This document shows, in pieces, positions 16,401-25,329 of a stretch of DNA of 30,186 nucleotides. The notes beneath the pieces are model-generated. The model was not told the DNA's origin, did not search any database, and saw only the letters and a program-made list of their open reading frames with translations. Location of the stretch: positions 1-30,186 of the IMG/VR virus record IMGVR_UViG_3300005827_000031, one strand, 5' to 3'. The position numbers were made by a program, and so were the translations under genes. Every line of letters starts with the position of its first letter. Positions within the stretch are counted from its first letter, which is position 1. The DNA is from a virus.

Positions 16401-19400
16401 GACTGGAAGATAAACCGGAAGAAGCTCGACGACTTCGACTCGAGATGGAGAAAGGCGGGGAAGAAGACCGGCGACTACGTCGGTATAGAGACGATGATGC
16501 GCAGCGACATCGAGCGAGGGGCCGAGTACCTCGCACAGAAAATAAAGAGCTATGTCGCGACCATGTATCTCTTCCTCGACGAGCACGGACAGGCTCCCGA
16601 AGTGGTGATGAAACCGAAGGAGCCAGACTTCAACCTGCCGCTTGGAGCCGCGATTGAAGTGAAAAAGTACCTCGAGGCCCACCCCGGTGATGGCGGGGAC
16701 TACTACAGAGAACGATTCAATGGAGCGGCCGAGGTAATCAGGAAATACGCCAAGGTCTACGCTAAGGAGAATGGGGTCGCGAGGCTTGCGAAGGACCTCG
16801 CTGAAAGATGGACAGGGGGGAACTCGGTCTATTCCCTGATGCGCTTCGCGAAGGAATACAGCCCCACCGACCTCGAGATCGACAAGAGCAAGACCAGGGA
16901 AGCGGTCGAGGGCGCCATTGAGCTCAGGAAGGATGAGTACGAGAGGTGGATCCACGACACCCTCGCCCCTGCCTACTCGGACCCGACGATCAAGGTCGGA
17001 GGCCGCAAGGTCCCCTTCAACGCCGAATCGGTCCTGGCCTGGATGCAGGGGCAGGGCCTTCGGGGGACTGAGAAGACCATGACCTACGGGCCGTCGAAGG
17101 CAGCCTCGATGGCCGGTCGTCCATTCCATTCCCGGGAGCAGATCAGGGACGACGAGGCCAACCTCGTTAGCCAGAAGGGAAGCCAGGCCTTCTACGACGA
17201 GAAGGTCGAACCCCTCAACAAGAAGGTCCAGGAGGGTCTCCCCAAGCACTACAAGTACGACGACACCTGGGAGGCCCTCGACTCGATCTATATGGCGATC
17301 GGGAAATATCTCAGGGAGAACAACAACAGGTCCCCCGAGAGGATGAGGAAACAGCTATCAGCTGCAGGATTTACGAAGGTCCCTTCCGACCTCGTGGACA
17401 CGGCAGTCGATCTCGCCCTCGCCCTCGCCTTCCGGCCCCAGGACTACTACGAGGCCAAGCCGGGTCGCATCGTGGGCCTCTCCGAGTTCAGGGCAGCCGT
17501 AATCCCCTCTTCCACTAGCCAGGCCACCAAGGAGGCCATCGCGGCAAAGGGACTGGCGATGTACGAGTACTCGACACCCGAGGATAGGCCCAACGTCGTC
17601 CGCTCCGCGCTCGCCGAGATGAACGATATACTTTTCCACACTCGGGAGTCCCTCACCTCCGAGGCCCTGAAGTACGAATCTGGGCAGAAATTCGCCGAGG
17701 ACATGATGCTCTTCGACGTCGACTCGATCGACGAGGGGACCGTCCCAGACCTTCCGCGGGCCGAGCGCTCGGATTGGTATCGGAAGTTCTACGAGGAAGC
17801 CCATGCCGCGATCGAGGCAGCGCCTGTAGACGCAGCCGAGGCAGACCGGGCCTTCCTCAATGAGCTCGCCGCCAACGGCTATTCGGGCCTCAAGAGCCTC
17901 CTCGTCTCCATCGGGCAGGAGAAGAAGAAGGCGAAGCGCGGGACGGCCGTGGTCAACAGCATCATCGACGCCCTCGGGCTCCGCGCCCTGAAGGGATCGA
18001 GGGTGGACATCAGCGAATCTGCCCTCAAGGGTGCGATGACCCAGATCCGGGGCGACGTTCGGAACATCCGGCACCTCGCCGCCGGGCTCTGGCAGGACGA
18101 GGCAATGATTCGCCAGGTCCAGGCCGAGAGCGATGGCGCGGTGGCGACCGACGAGGCGAAGGCGATCAAGGATCCCCTCCCCACGCCCAAGACCCCAAGC
18201 AAGACCGAACTGCAGGCGGCCGCGGCCCGGGTCAAGAACAAGACCACCGCGGAGAAGATCTCCGAGCTCCGGCACACAGAGAAAGAGCTGACCGAAGAGA
18301 CGGCGAGGCTCAAGGAAGAGGTCAAGCTCGGCGACGAGGTCATCGGGGGCCTCGAGAAGGAGCTCGCGAAATACTCGTCAGTCTTCACCACCCAGGAGCG
18401 GGCGATAGCCGGGAAGTACCAGGCCTGGAAGCAGGCCGACAAGTCCGCGAAGAAGGCCGCGGCCGAGGTGCGGAAGCTCGAGCGATCCGGGGCCAAGGTC
18501 CCTCAGGCGAAGCGGGACGCCGTCATAGCACTGAAAGCCTCCGCGGCCGGGCTGAAGGCCGAGGTGCGTAGCCTGACGAGGACCGCGCCGCAGGGATCGA
18601 TGCTGCCCGCCTACTTCGTGAAGCTCGACGCCGTCGCCCTGGAGCGCGCCCACCGCCGCGAGCTCGAGGCCGAGCGCCGGGCCCTCGTGGCGGAGCGGGA
18701 CTACAAGCTGTCCCTCGGCCGAAGCATCTCGAGGAAGCCGGGCGGCCTGGTCCACATCGACTACGCCGAGGCGATCCGCGAGATCCAGGCGATGGTCGAT
18801 CCCAACTTCCGGCGGCAGTCCACGATCGACGCCCGGAAGAAGAGCGCGCTCTACTTCCACGAGCACCCCGACATCGCGGCCCTCCTTAAGCCGGCAACCC
18901 TCGAGCTGATCAACTCGAAGCCGCTCAACGAGTGGACGGTGGCCGAGCTCGAGGACCTCGCCCGCCAAGTGCAGAACCTCCGCATCCAGGGCAGGACGAA
19001 GCGCCGGCTCCAGATCGCCGGGGAGAAGAAGTTGCGGGCCGGCTTCAAGGCCGAGGTCCAGGACGCGGTCCTCCGCGGCGAGCCGCTGAAGAAGGCGGTG
19101 GGCCAGGCCTACCAGTCCAGGGTGATCACGAAGGCCGACCTCGAGGCCCTCAAGCCCGATCGCATCGTCCAGCTCCTCGACGGCAAGGAGGACGGCCCCA
19201 ACAAGAAACTTCTCCAGGACCTCGTCAACTCGACCTGGAACGCCAAAATGCGCGGGGTGGACCGCCGGCAGGGACGGATCACCTCCCTGATGAAGGAGCT
19301 CGAGATCACCGCCGGACCGATCCACGGCCCGGGCTGGATCGACGTGAACTCGAAGATGGACATCGGTGGGTTCACAGGGACGGACGGCTGGAAGCCCACG

Positions 19401-20987
19401 GTGCAGGACGTGATGTACTGGGCCATCGGCTACTGGAACGAGCGGAACCAGAAGGCGCTCATCGAAGGCAACGGGATCCCCGCCATGGTCATCGAGAAGG
19501 GAATCGAGCAGCTCGACCCGCGGGCCAAGAAACTCGCCAACGCGATCGCGGCCGACTACCGAGAGAACTTCCCCCGCCTCCGCCAGGCCTACCGCGCGAT
19601 GTACAACATCGACCTGCCTGGCGAGATCAGCTACGTCCCCATGCGGCGCCAGGACATCACCTTCGAGACCAGGTCCGAGGAGATCGCCGCCGACCTCATG
19701 GTGCGCGAAGGCGTGGCGAAGGCTGCAGTCCCGAAGGGGATGACCAAGGTCCGCGTGGACATCGGCTCGGATTTCCAGGCCCCGGTGAGGACCGACCTCG
19801 TCAACCTCTTCATGGACTCGGTCCAGAAGGAGGAGGCCTTCATCCACCAGGACCAGGTCATCCGACGCCTCAATTCGGTCTACGGGGACATGCGGGTCAA
19901 GCGGGCGATCCAGCAGAAGTTCGGCACCGACGCCGTGAAGTGGGTCCAGAAGTACATAGGCGACCTCGCCCGGCCCGACGCCCACCGGGTCAGCACCGGG
20001 GCCTCGAAGCTGGTGAACGCCGCGAGATCCACGATTGCCACCGCGGCGCTCTCCTACAACGTCGTCAGCTACGCGGTCCAGGCAGTCACCTCCTGGATGC
20101 CCTTCCTGGGCGATGCCGGGCCCATTCACATCGCCGCGGCGGCGATGAAGGCCCTCGCCCACCTCCCCACCTTCCTCCGCGAGATCGAGGAGAAGAGCCC
20201 CCTGGTCAAGAACCGGGACATGAAGGCCGGCGTGGAGATGCTCAAGCGCCTCGACGGGAACGCCTACGAGCGGGTGATCAAGCAGATGGGGCAGTGGGGC
20301 ATGGCCCCTTTCGGCGTCATCGACAAGGTCTCCTGCGCGATCGGCTGGCAGGCGGTCTACGACAAGGCCATCGCGGAAGGGAAGACCGAGGCCGAGGCAA
20401 GGACCGCGGGAGATGCCGCCGTGGTCCGGGGCCAGCCCTCGGGGCGGGTTCAGGACCTCGCCCAGCTCTACCGGAGCGACAACGACCTGGTCAACCTCGC
20501 GGTCATGTTCACGAACCCCCTGAACAGCTTCTACAACATGATCCGCTGGGACATCCCCCATGAGATGAAGCAGGGCCACGCGCTGCGCGCCCTCGGGGAC
20601 GCGGTGGCTATAGCCATGACCGGGATCGCCTACTCCGCGCTCCATCAGGGCCTCCCAGCCCCGGACGACGATGAGGAGACCCGGAGGCTGAAATGGCTCA
20701 AGGTCTTCGGGGCCCAGTTCACCGACGCCATCCCCGTTTTCGGTGGCATGGTGTCCAACCTCGTGTTCGGGGGATACGCCAAGGGCTCCCTGAACCTCTT
20801 CCCGTTCTGGCAGGAGGTCCTCACGACGAAGAAGAACTTGTCGAACGAGGAATGGGGCAAGGCGCTCGGATCGGCGTTGCTGGCCTACGCGCAGGCTTCG
20901 GGCCTGCCGGCCGTCGAGATAAAGCGGATCATGCGGGCCATCGAGTCCGGTGACCTTGAGTGGCTCGCCGGCTGGAAGCCGGAATAA
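13413..20987 (+). CDS. Giant multidomain ejection-type virion protein with zincin and polyvalent-protein modules
   Basis: GTG 13413 overlaps the previous stop; the product is 2,524 residues. It probably fills the role of T7 gp16, the large protein ejected into the host. Visible parts: two copies of an IFxxIRxDAA motif (residues 4-13 and 24-33); an Ala/Gly-rich hydrophobic stretch (about 185-245) that could enter a membrane; a zinc-peptidase motif HEFFH (705-709) with E741 as a possible third ligand; a module near 925-970 (LHNIDADQ, GGLPMPSIAI, FGDSTLI) like those of phage and plasmid 'polyvalent' proteins; a long coiled coil (about 1610-1725); and a C-terminal region (about 2045-2524, with IDLPGEISYVPMR and NPLNSFYNMIRW) like large polyvalent-protein-associated domains. 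Codons from about 15,850 to 17,900 are less GC-ending than elsewhere, suggesting an acquired cassette. The precise role is inferred. Confidence 0.75.
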   Translation: MSDIFAQIRRDAASPQAETDATRIFDRIRADAAAVGQQREENLKKFSYTLPVADWEYGIINRAMQVSPDPEGTAHTWATAVSYSRYFDKPLDEVIRNLDSYNQFWLGRKFTAPKDNWQAINDSFRIGPLQLRQMELATQWQDSGGKDEGLKKQLDEIQGQIDSLSDSAPRPFLTEALKYVGQSGPFMLQSGAAAAASGAAIGGAATLAIAGSTGTVASGGLLGPAAAAAIVGGFTAAGAAAGSFTEMLKLTRGLEYYRMRQKGIRDDIAQPLAWSSGIFQSYLETALGNIPGALSKLGGVPIETISAKVMQRLAVSGKWGASLQALAGYMTENLEEGITEGVQQLTSAGADALGAVLQGYGVEKDSAAKVAEDVWQNAKGGFMASMLLGIPGNIIEYKGNANEAKRLKFLAGETTLDQFIARGRESPLVESLPEKQKTEALTTIYQAQQAQMKAREAALEPKPAPGAEGATAVQAAIERVQGKLYTEKPAVVETNQDGSTKEILRAGNPKTGDFYGRVVYARAEDGSIEVDSVEGRKDLRPEILRSLIEKNPGVAIEWNPTSSENRAIRDQLVAENPRGPEAGLAWFASDEPVKEQLTRNEFVRQIRDSIADPEIGAKAEGLLAFADAMAKANGESTDSMLGTLFERQAITKTGALGNGQADAGIVFQDRAGTALAPGSISRDSLGQVKALIKVTEGTDFTALVHEFFHAAERLYLRGDQVAAFEEALGKARADWQREDLEFLADHFETYLKDGNAPTPELAGVFQRLAEALARYVEEFKRIAARHGSRYQLTPELRSAYDSMVQNSEALKTARQGVEKSKVEESNNRGSESKAQPQGAVKEEGYYALRSRFERDGAKMGRQEAILTQIQLYKAQIEHGKAGNPAFSTKGIEEEIRKLEADQGKTEPMEIFHSADPVDSKDSVSLVVLHNIDADQIPKIDEFGGLPMPSIAITRPDIDFTQFGDSTLIADPKVAREALEQKRLYDRDIWSPTVPEPDWKINRKKLDDFDSRWRKAGKKTGDYVGIETMMRSDIERGAEYLAQKIKSYVATMYLFLDEHGQAPEVVMKPKEPDFNLPLGAAIEVKKYLEAHPGDGGDYYRERFNGAAEVIRKYAKVYAKENGVARLAKDLAERWTGGNSVYSLMRFAKEYSPTDLEIDKSKTREAVEGAIELRKDEYERWIHDTLAPAYSDPTIKVGGRKVPFNAESVLAWMQGQGLRGTEKTMTYGPSKAASMAGRPFHSREQIRDDEANLVSQKGSQAFYDEKVEPLNKKVQEGLPKHYKYDDTWEALDSIYMAIGKYLRENNNRSPERMRKQLSAAGFTKVPSDLVDTAVDLALALAFRPQDYYEAKPGRIVGLSEFRAAVIPSSTSQATKEAIAAKGLAMYEYSTPEDRPNVVRSALAEMNDILFHTRESLTSEALKYESGQKFAEDMMLFDVDSIDEGTVPDLPRAERSDWYRKFYEEAHAAIEAAPVDAAEADRAFLNELAANGYSGLKSLLVSIGQEKKKAKRGTAVVNSIIDALGLRALKGSRVDISESALKGAMTQIRGDVRNIRHLAAGLWQDEAMIRQVQAESDGAVATDEAKAIKDPLPTPKTPSKTELQAAAARVKNKTTAEKISELRHTEKELTEETARLKEEVKLGDEVIGGLEKELAKYSSVFTTQERAIAGKYQAWKQADKSAKKAAAEVRKLERSGAKVPQAKRDAVIALKASAAGLKAEVRSLTRTAPQGSMLPAYFVKLDAVALERAHRRELEAERRALVAERDYKLSLGRSISRKPGGLVHIDYAEAIREIQAMVDPNFRRQSTIDARKKSALYFHEHPDIAALLKPATLELINSKPLNEWTVAELEDLARQVQNLRIQGRTKRRLQIAGEKKLRAGFKAEVQDAVLRGEPLKKAVGQAYQSRVITKADLEALKPDRIVQLLDGKEDGPNKKLLQDLVNSTWNAKMRGVDRRQGRITSLMKELEITAGPIHGPGWIDVNSKMDIGGFTGTDGWKPTVQDVMYWAIGYWNERNQKALIEGNGIPAMVIEKGIEQLDPRAKKLANAIAADYRENFPRLRQAYRAMYNIDLPGEISYVPMRRQDITFETRSEEIAADLMVREGVAKAAVPKGMTKVRVDIGSDFQAPVRTDLVNLFMDSVQKEEAFIHQDQVIRRLNSVYGDMRVKRAIQQKFGTDAVKWVQKYIGDLARPDAHRVSTGASKLVNAARSTIATAALSYNVVSYAVQAVTSWMPFLGDAGPIHIAAAAMKALAHLPTFLREIEEKSPLVKNRDMKAGVEMLKRLDGNAYERVIKQMGQWGMAPFGVIDKVSCAIGWQAVYDKAIAEGKTEAEARTAGDAAVVRGQPSGRVQDLAQLYRSDNDLVNLAVMFTNPLNSFYNMIRWDIPHEMKQGHALRALGDAVAIAMTGIAYSALHQGLPAPDDDEETRRLKWLKVFGAQFTDAIPVFGGMVSNLVFGGYAKGSLNLFPFWQEVLTTKKNLSNEEWGKALGSALLAYAQASGLPAVEIKRIMRAIESGDLEWLAGWKPE

Positions 20988-20997
20988 GGAGTGAACC

Positions 20998-21987
20998 ATG
21001 CAGGTAAAGCTTAGGGGAAAGAACGGGACCGGCAGCACGTCGGCGGCTGACGCCTGGGGCGTGGTCAGCGCGAAGACCCTCATCACGACTCCCGTTGTCT
21101 TCGCCTTCGGCTCATCGGCGGCTGGCGACGCGAAGTGGGTCTCCAAGGGGGCCGCCACCATGACGATCGCGGCGCCCGGAGTCATCACCCTCAACTCGCA
21201 CACCCTCGTCACCGGGGACTACTTCAAGCTGACGACCACGGGAGCCCTCCCCACCGGGCTCGTCGCGGGCCAGACCTACTATGCCAAGGTGATCGACGCC
21301 AACACCTTCAGCGCCTGCCTCACCAAGGCCGACGCGCTCGCGGGCAACAGCCTCATCACGACCTCGGGCACCCAGAGCGGGACGCACACCCTGTTCATCC
21401 CGGGCACCGGGGTCCAGACCATCCAGGCGAAGCTCATCGACAACGCGGGCAACCTCATCCTCGAAGACGTCGAGCTCGCGGGAACCACCAAGGTGGTATC
21501 GGCCAACCCGACCTGCCTGCGCTGCATCGGGCTCCAGGCCACCTCGCAGGGATCGGGCGGAGTCGCCGCGGGAGACATCTACTGCGCCGACACCGGGGAC
21601 ACCTGGACCTCGGGAGTCCCCCAGACGCCGGCGAAGATCTTCGGGAAGATCCTCGTCGGGCAGGTCGAGGACCAGGGAGGCCACTTCACCATTCCCAAGG
21701 GCTGGACGGGCAAGATCGAACAGCTCATCGCCAGCTTCCCCGACATCACCACGACCGCCAAATACGGCTACGTCGAGGTCCAATACAAGAGCCTCTTCAG
21801 CCTCAACTGGAGGCGCTACTGCATCCTGGGGGTGAGCTCGGCCTCGAACATGAGCCCGTTCTTCATCGAGGCGGTCCCCGAGACGATCCCGGAGATGACC
21901 GACATCAGGATCCAGTACCGGCAGAGCGCCGCCTGCGAGGTCTGGGCCCTCGTCGAGATGACCCTTCAGCCCAACACGAAATCCTAG
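20998..21987 (+). CDS. Structural (tail-associated) protein with an inserted beta module
   Basis: A 329-residue beta-rich protein between the ejection proteins and the tail fibre. Residues about 46-136 (ATMTIAAPGVITLNSHTLV, TGALPTGLVAGQTYYAKV, TTSGTQSGTHTLF) match a module that recurs in many unrelated phage virion proteins and is thought to decorate surfaces or bind ligands. The remainder (IFGKILVGQVEDQGGHFTIP, ending with strands such as YVEVQYKSLFSLNWRRY) is also beta-rich. I do not recognise the parent family. ATG 20998 has AAGGAG in the 10-base gap after the giant gene. It is probably a virion component near the tail tip or fibre. Confidence 0.55.
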   Translation: MQVKLRGKNGTGSTSAADAWGVVSAKTLITTPVVFAFGSSAAGDAKWVSKGAATMTIAAPGVITLNSHTLVTGDYFKLTTTGALPTGLVAGQTYYAKVIDANTFSACLTKADALAGNSLITTSGTQSGTHTLFIPGTGVQTIQAKLIDNAGNLILEDVELAGTTKVVSANPTCLRCIGLQATSQGSGGVAAGDIYCADTGDTWTSGVPQTPAKIFGKILVGQVEDQGGHFTIPKGWTGKIEQLIASFPDITTTAKYGYVEVQYKSLFSLNWRRYCILGVSSASNMSPFFIEAVPETIPEMTDIRIQYRQSAACEVWALVEMTLQPNTKS

Positions 21988-21997
21988 GAGGGGTTCG

Positions 21998-24391
21998 ATG
22001 TCCATCGCCACCGCGACGAACAAGATCCAGTATGCCAATCCCACGGGATCGGCCTACGAGATCGACTTCCCATTCTTCGCCGCTTCAGAGATAAGGGCGA
22101 TCCTTTCCACTCCGGCGGGGGACATCGAGCTTGCCCTCAGCACCGACTTCACGCTCACCGATCCAGGAATCTCGGGGACCTTGACCAAGGTTTCCGAATG
22201 GGATGCCACGGCGACGAGGCTCACCATCTACCGCGAGATCCCGATCTCCCAGGACGTCGACCTCGCCAACGGCGACAAGATGGACGCGAACGTGCTCGAG
22301 CGGATGCACGACAGGTCCACGGCGATCATGCAGCAGCTGAAGGAGATGATTTCCCGGCAGATCATGATCCCCGTCACAGACGAGGATGCCTCTCTCGAGG
22401 TTCCGGCAAAGACGGCCCGGGCCAGCAAGTGGCTTGGCTTCGACTCGGACGGGAACCTCATGGTCGGAAGCCTAGGCCTCGCTCCAGCGACGCCTGGGGA
22501 CATCCTTTCCATGCTTCTGCTCCTAGCCAAGCCTGCCCCGAACCTGGACGCGGACAAGATCGACGGGAAACACTTGGCGCAGATCAAGCTGCAGGATCTC
22601 TCCGAGGCGGAGGGTGACACCTTCGGACGGGTGGCAAAGGCGGTATCGGACGCGCTCAACACCTCACCTTCCTCCAAGATATTAGGCCTCATCGCCGCCG
22701 CCGCGATCGGAGACACGACAGGGGCCACGACCGGCGACAAGATCGCCAACCGGCTCACCTCGGACGGCTACACCCTCACGCCTGCGACTGGTGCCGCGAG
22801 CATGGACGGGATCGGAGATGGGTCGAGCTACAAGAGGACCACGGCGGCGGGATCCATTCTGGCGAACGAGCTCGGGGCGATCGCCGCTGTCGGCACCAGG
22901 GCGAAGATCCTCAACAGCCTCCTCACCAACATCGGTTCGATCAACCTGTTCGACCCTTCAGACGCCGACATCGACCTTGGACACTACTACACCACCGGGA
23001 ACGTCAGGACGGCCAACGCCCTTTTCAACACGACAGGCTACATCCCCGTGGTGGCGGGAGAGCTATATACAGCCCTCGACAAGGACCTCATCGTCCACTG
23101 GTACACGGCATCAAAAACCCACCTCAGCTACACAGAGACCTTCACCTCTCCAGGATATGCCACCGCGCCGGCAACAGCGGCCTATGCCCGGTTCTGCGGG
23201 AGGGTCTCAACCTGGGCGACGTACTGGGTCAACCATGGAGCCACTGGATCATACTCAGCCTTCAGGATCCGCTATGAGTCCGACTCGGACATTATCATCC
23301 CCGCGGCATCGCTTCTGCCCAAGTCGATAACAGCGGCAGAGATCTCGGACAGCGCCGGGTTCAAGGCCCCCGCCATGTCCTTCCTCTCGCTCGGCTCAAA
23401 CCTTTTCGACCCCACGGACGCCGACATCCTGGTGGGCTACTACTACTCGAACAGCAACGTCCTCACGGCTGCGGCGGCATTCAACACGACAGGCTACATC
23501 CCCGTCACCGCGGGAAGCCGGTACACGGCCCTCGACAAGGATCTGGTCGTCCACTGGTACAACGCCTACAAGGTCCACACCGGGTTCACCTACTCGTCGA
23601 CATTCCAGACAGACGGCTACGTCACCGCGCCCGCGGGATCGTACTTCGCCCGGTTCTGCGGCCGCGCGGCGACCTGGGACGGCTACTGGGTCAACGCCGG
23701 GTCAGCGGGGGCCTACGAGCGTTTCGGCTACATCTTCCCATCGCTCATCACGCGCAACAGCGGGCTCGACGGGAAAAAGTGGACGTCATTCGGCGACAGC
23801 ATCACCAACTATGGCCTCTGGCAACTCTCCGTCGCGCGGCATTTCGGGCTGGTCCACACAAACCTCGGAGTCCCGGCGACCGCGCTGGGGGGCGCGGTGA
23901 ACGCCACCTATCCCTGCTTCTGGGAGCCCGCCCGCATCCTCGCCGTCAAGAACTCCGACCCCGACATCCTCACCATCCTCGGAGGCGCCAACGACCAGGC
24001 CCACCACATCTTCCTAGGAAATCCTGACACGCAGTTCGCCGCCGCGGTGGGAAGCAAGGACTGCACCACCTTCTACGGGGCCTACAGCTTCATCATCGAG
24101 ACGCTCCTCGCCTGGAAGCCGGCCTTAAGGATCTTCCTCCTGACCACCACCTGGGGATCGGTGATCAGCGTCCCAGACGGCACGACGGGGCTCACCTGCT
24201 ACGACTACGCGGAGGCGACCCGCCAGGTGGGCAAGCACTACGGTCTCCCGGTCGCGGACCTGGCAGCCGACCAGGGGGTCAATGCCCAGACCTATACGCT
24301 CCTGCTCGCGGACACGATCCATCCAAACAGCGTCGGAGCAGCGCGGATTTCCAGCCTCGTGAAGTCGAAGATCGAATCAGCCTATCTCTGA
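21998..24391 (+). CDS. Tail fibre/spike with T7-type N-terminus and C-terminal SGNH esterase
   Basis: A 797-residue receptor-binding protein. Residues 1-130 match the phage fibre N-terminal attachment domain (NPTGSAYEIDFPFF, ATRLTIYREIPISQDVDLAN), which docks to the tail. A linker region follows, then two similar modules (about 316-430 and 468-590; shared NLFDP, FNTTGYIPV, ALDKDL, HWY, YARFCGR or FARFCGR). The C-terminal part is an SGNH/GDSL hydrolase: block I FGDSIT with Ser601, block II NLGVPATALGG, block III GGANDQ with N665, and block V DTIHPN with D772 and H775. The full catalytic set suggests it removes acyl groups (often acetyl) from host surface glycans during adsorption. ATG 21998 follows AGGAGGGG. 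Confidence 0.85.
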   Translation: MSIATATNKIQYANPTGSAYEIDFPFFAASEIRAILSTPAGDIELALSTDFTLTDPGISGTLTKVSEWDATATRLTIYREIPISQDVDLANGDKMDANVLERMHDRSTAIMQQLKEMISRQIMIPVTDEDASLEVPAKTARASKWLGFDSDGNLMVGSLGLAPATPGDILSMLLLLAKPAPNLDADKIDGKHLAQIKLQDLSEAEGDTFGRVAKAVSDALNTSPSSKILGLIAAAAIGDTTGATTGDKIANRLTSDGYTLTPATGAASMDGIGDGSSYKRTTAAGSILANELGAIAAVGTRAKILNSLLTNIGSINLFDPSDADIDLGHYYTTGNVRTANALFNTTGYIPVVAGELYTALDKDLIVHWYTASKTHLSYTETFTSPGYATAPATAAYARFCGRVSTWATYWVNHGATGSYSAFRIRYESDSDIIIPAASLLPKSITAAEISDSAGFKAPAMSFLSLGSNLFDPTDADILVGYYYSNSNVLTAAAAFNTTGYIPVTAGSRYTALDKDLVVHWYNAYKVHTGFTYSSTFQTDGYVTAPAGSYFARFCGRAATWDGYWVNAGSAGAYERFGYIFPSLITRNSGLDGKKWTSFGDSITNYGLWQLSVARHFGLVHTNLGVPATALGGAVNATYPCFWEPARILAVKNSDPDILTILGGANDQAHHIFLGNPDTQFAAAVGSKDCTTFYGAYSFIIETLLAWKPALRIFLLTTTWGSVISVPDGTTGLTCYDYAEATRQVGKHYGLPVADLAADQGVNAQTYTLLLADTIHPNSVGAARISSLVKSKIESAYL
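22943..23735 (+). repeat. Tandem duplicated module inside the tail fibre gene
   Basis: Two protein modules of similar sequence follow each other (starting near 22943 and 23399). A 26-base stretch is identical at 23024-23049 and 23480-23505 (encoding FNTTGYIP plus V), and other blocks such as LDKDL..HWY are shared. The nucleotide identity points to a duplication within this gene. The modules are likely beta-sandwich carbohydrate-binding units, but that is inference. Confidence 0.8.
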
Positions 24392-24400
24392 GGGGGGAGC

Positions 24401-24865
24401 ATGAACATCAAGTGGGAAATCAACGACGCACTGGACATCCTGGGAGTGGTGATGCTCGCCTTCATCGCGGCCCTGCTCGTGTACGGAACAGTGAAGCTGA
24501 TCAGCGCGTTCCTCATGAAGCGGAAGGCGAAGATCGGGAACATCGAGATCGGGGGAGGGCCAAAAGGCATGAAGACACCATGTGAGGAGTACGTCAAGGA
24601 ACACGCCGAGATCCTGGCCAGGCTCGAGTCCGGCCAGGGCAAGCTCATGGACCTCCTCACGAAGGCCGTCGAGCGGATCAACTCGACCGACGAGAGCCAG
24701 GGAGCACTCATCGCCAACGCGGCGATCATGAACAAGTACGTCCGCAGGGAACTCGGCCGGGCACATGACGAGACCGACGAGATCAACGGCGACCTCGACG
24801 AGGCGGACGCGGAGATCAAGCTTGCCCAGGAGATCTACCGCAAGGGACGGAGGATTTCCGCGTGA
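24401..24865 (+). CDS. Single-span membrane protein with coiled coil, lysis region
   Basis: A 154-residue protein with one N-terminal membrane span (about 13-37, LGVVMLAFIAALLVYGTVKLI). A basic KRKAK follows, then mostly helical charged sequence with coiled-coil character. The positive residues after the span suggest the C-terminal part is cytoplasmic, which argues against an inner-membrane spanin (Rz). It lies first in the lysis cassette, and its stop overlaps the endolysin GTG. It may be an accessory membrane or holin-regulating protein; no family is recognised. ATG 24401 is preceded by GAGGGGGGAG. Confidence 0.6.
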   Translation: MNIKWEINDALDILGVVMLAFIAALLVYGTVKLISAFLMKRKAKIGNIEIGGGPKGMKTPCEEYVKEHAEILARLESGQGKLMDLLTKAVERINSTDESQGALIANAAIMNKYVRRELGRAHDETDEINGDLDEADAEIKLAQEIYRKGRRISA

Positions 24866-25320
24866 GCCGCGCCCTCGCCGACCTCCTCCCCGACGCCCGG
24901 GCAGCAGCCGAACTCGCCCTGGCCGACCTCAAGGCACGAGAGATACCGCACTTCATCTCTTCCACCCTCCGCACGACGGCAGAACAGCGAGCCCTCTACG
25001 CGCAGGGCCGCGAGACGCTCGCCGCGGTAAACATCCTGCGCTCCGGGGCGGGCATGGCCCCGATCTCCGAGGCCGAGAACCGCTACACAGTCACCAACTG
25101 CAACGGGACCAGCGTGGCGCTCGGCGGCACCGGCCGGAGCCCGCATCAGCTCGGCCGCGCGATCGACGTGGTCCCGCTCGGCCCCGCCGGCCCCGAGTGG
25201 CCCGCTGCCTCCGACCTGCGGTGGGAGGACATCGCCCACAGCTTCGAGCGCGAGGGCTTCGAGTGGGGCGGGCGGTGGACCGACTTCCCCGACCGCCCGC
25301 ACTACCAGTTCCCGGCCTAG
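24862..25320 (+). CDS. M15-family peptidase endolysin
   Basis: A 152-residue peptidoglycan peptidase (VanY / L-alanyl-D-glutamate or D-alanyl-D-alanine peptidase type) that degrades the host cell wall at lysis. Motifs: SSTLRTTAEQRALY near the start (entry strand and Gln-Arg helix), the zinc site SPHQLGRAID (H95, D102), then GFEWGGRWTDFPDRPHYQF with D144 as probable catalytic acid and H147 as third ligand. No signal peptide is present, so it depends on the holin to reach the wall. GTG 24862 overlaps the previous stop. Length matches compact single-domain phage endolysins without a separate wall-binding domain. Confidence 0.85.
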   Translation: MSRALADLLPDARAAAELALADLKAREIPHFISSTLRTTAEQRALYAQGRETLAAVNILRSGAGMAPISEAENRYTVTNCNGTSVALGGTGRSPHQLGRAIDVVPLGPAGPEWPAASDLRWEDIAHSFEREGFEWGGRWTDFPDRPHYQFPA

Positions 25321-25329
25321 GAGGCAAGC

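Noticed and set aside
18378-21212. A 944-codon open frame on the minus strand opposite the giant gene
   Set aside because: It is a shadow of the GC-rich plus-strand gene: its residues are dominated by Leu, Gly, Val, Asp and Arg from complemented codons. It has no motif, and the plus strand has clear protein features and coupling.
21998-24391. A diversity-generating retroelement acting on the tail fibre, as in BPP-1
   Set aside because: No reverse transcriptase gene and no template/variable repeat pair were seen. The repeated stretch in the fibre is a module duplication inside one gene.
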